From the NCBI GenBank assembly GCA_946479475.1, contig CAMLGG010000234.1:1-8214 (forward strand): a DNA stretch of 8,214 bases, in the 5' to 3' direction. A program made the position numbers and the translations under genes. Positions 1 to 6,800 of this stretch are shown here, piece by piece. The notes beneath the pieces were generated by a model that searched no databases, was not told the DNA's origin, and saw nothing but the letters and a program-made list of their open reading frames with translations. Each line of letters starts with the position of its first letter. Positions within the stretch are counted from its first letter, which is position 1. The stretch is from an uncultured Ideonella sp. (GTDB lineage Bacteria; Pseudomonadota; Gammaproteobacteria; Burkholderiales; Burkholderiaceae).

Positions 1-61
1 GTACCGCGCCAAGGCGTCCGGCAAGGGCCGTTTCGAGATGTCCGGCTTCGGGTCGATCTGA
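1..61 (+). CDS. C-terminal end of a probable GGDEF-domain (diguanylate cyclase-like) protein, partial
   Basis: Only the last 19 codons lie in the window; the first whole codon starts at base 2 and the frame ends with TGA at 59-61. The visible tail reads YRAKASGKGRFEMSGFGSI. A YRAKASGKGRFE string is typical of the end of GGDEF domains, where the last helix carries an (A/M)YRAKxxGRNR-like sequence. GGDEF enzymes make cyclic di-GMP from two GTP. The active-site GGDEF motif is outside the window, so activity cannot be judged, nor whether other domains precede it. Only about seven residues follow the motif, so GGDEF would be the last domain and no EAL domain follows. The gene converges on the CBS gene, with 42 bases between the two stops. 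The call rests on a short motif and is moderate. Confidence 0.5.
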   Translation, partial: YRAKASGKGRFEMSGFGSI

Positions 62-103
62 GGCGATCCCTACGGCCCGTCGACGAGTGGGCGCGAGCCG
101 GTT

Positions 104-637
104 TCAGGGCTCGAAGACCCGGCGCCAGGTGACCGCCAGGTCCGGCGGCACCACCACGGCCGCCTCGTCGGCCTGGTCGACTCCGCCAGCGCCGGCGCCG
201 CGCTCGGCTTCCTGCTCCATGCCGCGCTCCAGGGCCCGGCTGATGTCGTCGAGCTGGTCCGCGTAGGAGGCGATCAGGTCGTCCAGGGTGACGATGCCGC
301 CGAGCCGGCCCTGGTCGTCGACGATCAGCAGGCGGCGCACGCCGGCATCGCGCATGGCCTCGGCCGCATCGGCGGCGCTGGCCGAGGGGCTGATGGCGAC
401 CGGATTCGCGCCCACGGCCTGGCCCGCCGGCATGTGGGCCGAGCGCCCTTCGGCCACGACCAGGAGTGCCAGGTCCCGATCGGTGACGACACCCACCAGG
501 CGCGAGGCGCCGGCATCGCCTTCGGTGACCACCACCGCGCCGACGTGGCGCTGCTGCATGAGTTGCGCGGCTTCCCTCAGGCTGGCGTGGGCGTCGATGG
601 TGACGACGCGGCGCTGGGCGATCGTGAGGATGCTCAT
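104..637 (-). CDS. Tandem CBS-domain protein (CBS pair, stand-alone)
   Basis: This is a complete 177-residue protein starting MSILTIAQRR and ending TWRRVFEP. The frame stays open upstream to 841, but the ATG at 635-637 is chosen because AAGGAG lies 8 bases before it and the CBS fold begins right after it. CBS1 spans about residues 8-65 with LREAAQLMQQRHVGAVVV and GVVTDRDL. CBS2 spans about 77-130 with AAEAMRDAGVRRLLIVDD and GIVTLDDLI. These are the usual ends of each repeat. A charged, Gly/Ala-rich tail of about 45 residues follows and has no recognisable domain. There is no signal peptide or membrane segment, so it is probably cytosolic. CBS pairs form a Bateman module that binds adenine nucleotides such as AMP, ATP or SAM and senses energy state, but stand-alone ones mostly have no assigned partner. 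It is divergent from the glucan synthase, with 194 bases between the starts. The domain call is firm; ligand and target are unknown. Confidence 0.93.
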   Translation of the reverse strand: MSILTIAQRRVVTIDAHASLREAAQLMQQRHVGAVVVTEGDAGASRLVGVVTDRDLALLVVAEGRSAHMPAGQAVGANPVAISPSASAADAAEAMRDAGVRRLLIVDDQGRLGGIVTLDDLIASYADQLDDISRALERGMEQEAERGAGAGGVDQADEAAVVVPPDLAVTWRRVFEP

Positions 638-645
638 GGGGCGAT

Positions 646-651
646 CTCCTT
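646..651 (-). promoter_or_regulatory. Shine-Dalgarno site of the CBS-domain gene
   Basis: The minus strand reads AAGGAG here (plus strand CTCCTT), 8 bases before the ATG at 637-635. It decides the start: the longer open frame to 841 would add an Arg/Pro-rich N-terminus unlike any CBS protein and would run over the start of the divergent gene. Confidence 0.8.
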
Positions 652-711
652 GACCGTGGCGGCGGACTTCCGTCACGCGGCCGTTCAATCTAGGCCCCCG
701 CCCTGGCGAGG

Positions 712-777
712 CCTTGCGCCAGATCAGCCGCGGGAGTCGAATCGGATGCTTGGCCGGTTCGTTGAGCCAGCGCAAGG
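712..777. repeat. Nested inverted repeats upstream of the glucan synthase gene
   Basis: The outer arms are CCTTGCGC (712-719) and GCGCAAGG (770-777), an exact 8-base inverted repeat. Inside it, CGAATCGG (738-745) and CCGGTTCG (754-761) form a second 8-base stem with one G-U wobble and an 8-base loop. No T-run follows, so this is not a standard terminator. It could be a regulator-binding site or a structured leader of the synthase mRNA. Repeats this short can occur by chance in GC-rich DNA. Confidence 0.35.
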
Positions 778-819
778 GCCCGGCCCCGTGCATTCGACAT
801 CGTGGTCGCCGCGATCCAG

Positions 820-825
820 AAGGAG
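820..825 (+). promoter_or_regulatory. Shine-Dalgarno site of the glucan synthase gene
   Basis: AAGGAG lies 6 bases before the GTG at 832-834. It supports that GTG over the only other in-frame start before the upstream stop, a GTG at 802 with no comparable site. The in-frame stop TGA at 763-765 bounds the frame on the left. Confidence 0.82.
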
Positions 826-831
826 ACGCCG

Positions 832-3800
832 GTGAACGCACCCCTGCGCCGCGAAGCCCAGCTGTTCCTCTCGCCGCGTGCGGGCCGCCTGCCCCCGGCG
901 GTCCGTTCGGTGCTTTTCGGCCTGGACCGCTTCCACCAGCACGGCGTCAGCCTGGCCGAGGCGCAGCCGGTCGAGCGGCGGCGGTCCTGGCGCCGGCGCG
1001 TGAGGACGCCGCACTTCTTCCCCCGCCTCGAGGCCAACGTGAAGGTGCTCGAGCGCACCCGGACCTACCTGGAGGTGCTCGACCGCGAAGGCGAGTCGCT
1101 CAGCCCGGCCGCCGAATGGCTGCTGGACAACTTCCACCTCATCGAGGCGCAACTGCCCGAGGTGCGCAGCGGCATGCCGCGCAGCTACTACGCCGAGCTG
1201 CCCAAGCTGCGCCAGGCGCCGCTGGTGGGCCTGCCGCGCGTCTACGGCATCGCCTGGGCCTTCGTCGCCCACACCGATTCGAGCTTCGACGCCGGGCTGC
1301 TCGCGCGCTTCCTCCAGGGCTACCAGGAGGTCGACGTGCTCACGCTCGGCGAGCTGTGGGCGCTGCCCGCCACCTTGCGGGTGGTGCTCATGGAAAACCT
1401 CGCCCGGCTGGCCGACTCGGTGGCGACGACCAAGGCGGCACTCGAGGCGGCGACCTGGTGCTGCGACCGCGGGAGCCGGCTGAAGATGGAGCGGCTGGAT
1501 CAGCTGTACGCCAGCGCAGAACAGCGGGGCGTGGGGCCGGTCTTCCTGGCGCAGATGGTGCAGCGCCGCCGCATCGCGACCCCCGAGGAGACGCCGCACT
1601 GGCTCGGCTGGCTGGACGCCAAGGTGCCCGATGCCGAGAGCCTGCTGGCCGAGGCCCAGGCCGCCCAGGCCGCCGACAACGTGAGCGTGAGCAACGCGGT
1701 GACCGCCCTGCGCCGCATCAGCCACTTCGAATGGATGGAGCTGGTGCGCGCGGAGAGCCCGGTGCTGCGATGCCTGGCCGGCGTCCCGGCCTTCCTGCTC
1801 GACAGCGAGTTCACCCGCGATGCCTCGACGCACGAGATCGAGCGCCTCGCGCGCCGCCTGCGCAAGACCGAGCTCGACATCGCGCAGCGCGTGGCCGCCC
1901 TGTGCCTGGCTCCGGGCACTCCGCCCGACGCCGGCCCGGCGCACTGGACCATCGGCGCCGGCCGCGCGGCGCTGCTGGCGGAGCTCGGGGTCGATGCCCA
2001 GGCCCAGGCCCGCACGCCGGCCGACCTCTGGCGCCGCTGGCGGACCAGCCTGTACGCCGGCTCGCTCGGGCTGGGCGCCGTCGGCCTGCTCGCCTGGCTG
2101 GCAACGGCCCGCGGCGCCGCCGGCTGGGTGGCCGGGGTCGCGCTGCTGCTGATGGCCTTGCCGGCGCTGGAATGCGTGGTGGCCGTGGTGCATCGCATGC
2201 TGGCCGAGTCCGTGCGCATCCAACGCTTGCCGCGCCTGGCGCTGGAGGAGGGCCTGCAGGCCGAGCACGCGACCCTGGTGGCGGTGCCCTGCATGCTGGT
2301 CTCGCCGGCAGGCGTTCAGGCCCTCGTGCGCCGGCTGGAGCTGCACCACCTCGCGAACCCCGAGGCCCACACCGTCTTCGCGCTCCTGAGCGACTGGGCC
2401 GATGCGCCTGCGGCGACCGCGCCCGGGGATGGCGAGCTGCTCGCGGCGGCGTGCGAGGCCATCGAACGCCTGGGCGCCCGGCATCCCGGGCCGGACGGCG
2501 GCCCGCGCTTCCTCCTGCTGCATCGCGAGCGCTCATGGTGCGAGGGCGAGAAGGCCTGGATGGGCTGGGAGCGCAAGCGCGGCAAGCTGGAGCAACTGCT
2601 GCAGCTGCTGGCCGACGGGCCGCCTTCGCCCTTCGTCGACCTCGGTCCGATCAGCCGCCCGCCCCAGGGCGTGCGCTACGCGGTCGTGCTGGACAGCGAC
2701 ACCGAGCTGCCGGCCGGCAGCCTGCGCGAGATGGTCGCCATCGCTTCCCACCCGCTCAACCAGCCCCGCATCGACGAGGCGACGCGCCGCGTCGTGGCCG
2801 GCTACGGCATCCTGCAGCCGCGCGTGGCCTCGCCCTATCCGGCGCCCGGGGAGGCGACGGCCTTCGGCTGGATCTTCGGCGGGCCGTGGGGCACCGATGC
2901 CTACAACGGCGGGTGCTCCGAGATCTACCAGGACGTCTTCGGCGAAGGCAGCTTCTACGGCAAGGGGCTGTTCGACGTGCGCGCCGTCCACCAGGTCCTG
3001 CAAGGCCGCGTGGTGCCGGGCCGCCTGCTCAGCCACGACCTCTTCGAAGGGCTGTGGGCGCGGTGCGCCTACCTGAGCGACGTGGTGGTGCTGGAGTCTC
3101 ACCCCATGCATCCGGACGTCGCGGCTTCGCGCACGCACCGCTGGACGCGCGGCGACTGGCAGCTGCTGGCCTTCATGGGCGCCGTGCTCAAGGGCGGGGT
3201 CGGCGGCCTCAACGTCTGGAAGGTGCTCGACAACCTGCGCCGCAGCGTGCTCGCGCCCGCCTGCGTGGCCCTGCTGTGGTGGAGCTTCGTCACGGGGGCG
3301 GTGGCGCCGGCCGTGGCGGCGGCGCTGGTGCTGGCGGCTCACACCCTGGGGCCGCTGATCGGCGCGCTGGCCGGCTTCGCGCCGGGGCGCTTCCATGTCG
3401 CCTGGCGGCACCTGCTGCGCGAGGCGGGCCGCGACCTTGCCCGGGCGTTGGCGGGCGCGTTGTGGCAGACCGCGACGCTCATGCACTCGGCGCTGCTTCA
3501 CCTCGATGCCATCGGCCGCGCGCTGTGGCGCATGGTCGTGAGCCGGCAAGGGTTGCTCGAGTGGACCACCGCCGCGCAGGCCCAGGCGCAGGCGCAGCTC
3601 GACTGGAGCGGCTTCTGGCGACGCCACGCCCGCACCAGCCTGGCCGCCGTGGCCTGGACGCTCGCGGGCTGGGCCGTGCCGGGCGCAGCGCACGGCTGGC
3701 TGCTGGCCTTCGGCATCCTCTGGCTGCTGACCCCGGCCTGGCTCTGGGCGAGTGCCCGGCCGCTGTCGCGGAGCCGGCAGCCGGCCCTGCAGCAGGAAGA

Positions 3801-6800
3801 TCGCCGCTACCTCGCCGGGCTGGCGCGCGACACCTGGCGCTACTTCGAGCAGCACGTGACCGTGGAGGACCACCACCTGCCGCCCGACAACCTGCAGGTG
3901 GAGCCGCGCCCGATGCTGGCGCACAGGACCTCGCCCACGAACATCGGCCTGTATCTGCTGGGCGCGCTCTGTGCCCGGCGCCTGGGCTTCATCGACGCGG
4001 CCGAGCTCGGCCGGCGGCTGGACGAGACCTTCGCCTCGCTGGACCGGCTCGACCGCCATCGCGGCCACTTCTTCAACTGGATAGACACCCTCGGCCTGGC
4101 GGCGCTGCCGCCGCACTACGTCTCCACCGTCGACAGCGGCAACCTCGCCGCATGCCTGTGGGCGCTCGGGCAGGCCTGCCGCGAGATCGCGCAGGGCGAC
4201 GGCCAGCCCGACGAGTGGCAGGAGCGGGCGCGCCGCGCCGATGCCTATGTCGAGGCGATGGAGTTCGGCTTCCTCTACGACCGCCGGCGGCGCCTGTTCC
4301 ACATCGGCTACCGCCTGGAGGACGGCGCCCTCGACCCTGCCTACTACGACCTGCTGGCCTCCGAGGCCCGCCTGACCAGCTTCGTGGCCATCGCCAAGGG
4401 CGACGTGCCGCGCCGCCACTGGGAGGCCCTGGGGCGGCCCTTCCTGGCCTTCGGCGGGCAGCCGGCGCTGCGCTCGTGGTCGGGCTCGATGTTCGAGTAC
4501 CTGATGCCGGCGCTGCTGATGGACGAGCCGGCCGGCGGCCTGCTGCGGCGGGTGGCCGGCGCGGCTGTGCTGGCCCAGCGCCACTTCGGGCGGGAGCACG
4601 GCGTGCCGTGGGGCGTCTCGGAGTGCGCCTACTTCGCGCAGGACCACACCCTGGCCTTCCAGTACTCGCCCTTCGGGGTGCCCAGCCTGGCCCTTCGCCG
4701 CACGCCGGTGGAGGACCGCGTCATCGCGCCGTACGCCACGGTGCTCGCCTCGCTGGTCGACGCGCCGGCGGCGGTGCGCAACCTTCGCCGCATCGAGGCG
4801 CTCGGCGGCCGCGGCGAGCTCGGCTTCATCGAGGCGCTGGACTTCACCCGGCCGCGCGGCGGCGGCACGCAGGAGCCGCAGCGGGTCGCCGCCTTCATGG
4901 CGCATCACCAGGGCATGAGCCTGGCGGCGCTCACCGACGTCCTGTGCGAAGGTGCGCCGCGCGGCTGGTTCGGCCGTGCCGGCCCCGTGGCGGCGCATGC
5001 CTCGCTGCTGCATGAACGCATGCCGCGCGAAGTGGTCCTGCAGGAGCCGATCCAGCCGCGCACCCCGCACGCCGCGGGAGAAGGGGATGCCGTCGTCGCG
5101 GTCCGCGAGTTCGACCTCGCCGAGCCGCGCACCTGGCTGCCCACGCAATGGCTCAGCAACGGCCGCTACGGGGTCAGCCTGCGGCCGAACGGCGCGGGCA
5201 GCAGCGGCTGGCGCGGCCGGGCGATCAGCCGCAGCCGGGACGATGCGCTGAGGGACGCCTACGGCACCTGGCTCCTGGTGCGCCTGGCGGGCGAGCCGGC
5301 CTTCCATTCGCTCACCGAGGCTCCGCACCCGCGGCCGCGGACGCACTACCGCGCCCGCTTCTTCAACGACCACGTCGAGTTCCAGTGCGACAACGACGAC
5401 TTCGAGGCGCAGGTCAGCGTCTGGGTCGGCTCCGACGACGACATCGAGTTCCGGCGCGTGTCCCTGCACAACCGGCGCGACGAGCCGCTGGTCCTGGAGC
5501 TGATGAGCTACTTCGAGGTCGCCCTCGCGCCGCCGGCGGCCGACGAGGCGCATCCGGCCTTCTCCAACCTCTTCGTCAAGGCGCATGCCGACGATCCCCG
5601 CGGGCTGCTGCTCGAGCGCAGGCCGAGGCTGGAGGGCGAGCCGGTGGTCTGGGCTGCCCACTTCCTCGGCGCCTGCGACCTCGAGCCCGACGAGGTCCTG
5701 CCGTGCTGCAACCGCGAGCAGCTGCTGCCGCGCGGCGGCGGCTGGGCGTACCTGCGCCCGGCGCGCCCGGCGGTCATCGCCGGCGGGCTGCTCGACACCG
5801 GCCTGGATCCGGCCGCGTCCATCGGCCTGCGGCTGACGCTGCCGCCGCGCGCCCGCGTCTCGGCGACCTTCGCCACCGCCGCTGCCCACGACAGCGACAC
5901 GCTGCTCGGCCTGATGGACGAGTACCGGCAGGAGATCCACCTGCAGAGCGCCCGCACCATGGCCGCCGCGCTCGCCCGCATCCGCCATCGCGAGCTCGGC
6001 ATGGATGCCGCCGACCTGCATGCGGCACAGGACCTGGCCAGCCTGATGGTGATGGGCCGGGGCCGCCGGCGCCCGGCGCCCGGGCTGGCGCTGGACCGCC
6101 GCGCACTTTGGCGCTTCGGGCTCTCGGGCGAGCGGCCGCTGGTGCTCGTCCACGTGAACGGTCTGCAGGGTGTAGGCGCGATCCGTGCGCTGATGGCGGC
6201 GCAGCGCCTGTGGGAGATCGCGGGCCTGGCGACCGACCTGGTGATCCTCGACGGGGAGCCGGCGTCGTACCTGATGCCGCTGCATTCGCGACTGGTCGGC
6301 CTGCGCAACAGCCTGGCCGTGGGCCATCACGAGCAGCCCGAGCGCGGCAGCGTGCAACTGTTGCGCGAGGCCGAGGTCTCGCCGGCCGAGCTGGGAGCGC
6401 TCCAGGCCTGTGCCCGCATCGAGATCGTGGCGGACGGACGCTCGCTGTCGCGCCTGCTGCCGAAGGCGCTGCCGCGCGCAGGCGTGGCGCTGCGCACGGC
6501 GCCTCGCCCTTCGGGCAGGGAGGCGGTCGCGCCGGACGCCTGGGCGCCCAGTCATTTCGACGGCGATGGGCGAGGCTTCACCATCGACCTGGACGCCGGC
6601 CACCTGACGCCGCGGCCCTGGGCCAACGTGCTGGCCAACCCGCAGTTCGGCTGCCTGGTGACGGAGTCGGGTGGTGGCTTCAGCTGGGCGCTCAACAGCC
6701 GCATGAACCAGCTCACGCCCTGGAGCAACGATGCCCTGCTGGACCCGCCGGGCGAGCACTGGCTGGTGATCGATGCCGACGACGGCAGCGTCTTCGGCGC

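Larger units (their letters stand above)
638..831. other. Divergent intergenic region between the CBS gene and the glucan synthase gene
   Basis: These 194 bases separate two genes that point away from each other, so promoters for both should lie here. I found no convincing -35/-10 pair. A weak -10-like TAGATT for the CBS gene is seen on the minus strand at 692-687, without a good -35. A TTGAGC at 762-767 on the plus strand has no -10 at the right spacing. The region holds both Shine-Dalgarno sites and a nested pair of inverted repeats (712-777). Confidence 0.6.

Noticed and set aside
62..123. Possible terminator between the two converging genes
   Set aside because: Only short imperfect GC arms are present (such as GCCGG near 97-101 and CCGGC near 119-123), with no T-run on either strand, and they overlap the CBS stop.
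650..678. TTGACC at 650-655 as a -35 box for the synthase gene
   Set aside because: The bases at the expected -10 position (TCACGC, about 673-678) do not match, and TTGACC overlaps the Shine-Dalgarno region of the CBS gene.
288..835. Plus-strand open frames of 121 and 133 codons over the CBS gene
   Set aside because: They are antisense to a well-supported CBS-domain gene and show no family similarity.
104..841. Longer 245-residue version of the CBS protein starting at 841
   Set aside because: The extra 68 residues are Arg/Pro-rich and unlike CBS proteins, they cover the divergent intergenic region and reach into the synthase start, and the internal ATG at 637 has a good Shine-Dalgarno site.
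724..2523. 599-codon antisense open frame over the N-terminal part of the synthase gene
   Set aside because: Same cause: GC-rich codon usage opposite a real gene. It has a biased composition and no motif or plausible start signal.
714..5015. 1433-codon plus-strand open frame overlapping the synthase gene
   Set aside because: It is the third frame of the synthase gene. A stop there needs a sense codon ending in T followed by GA, AA or AG, which is rare here; the first is CAT-GAA at 5011-5016. The product is Arg/Ala/Pro/Gly-rich and resembles no family.
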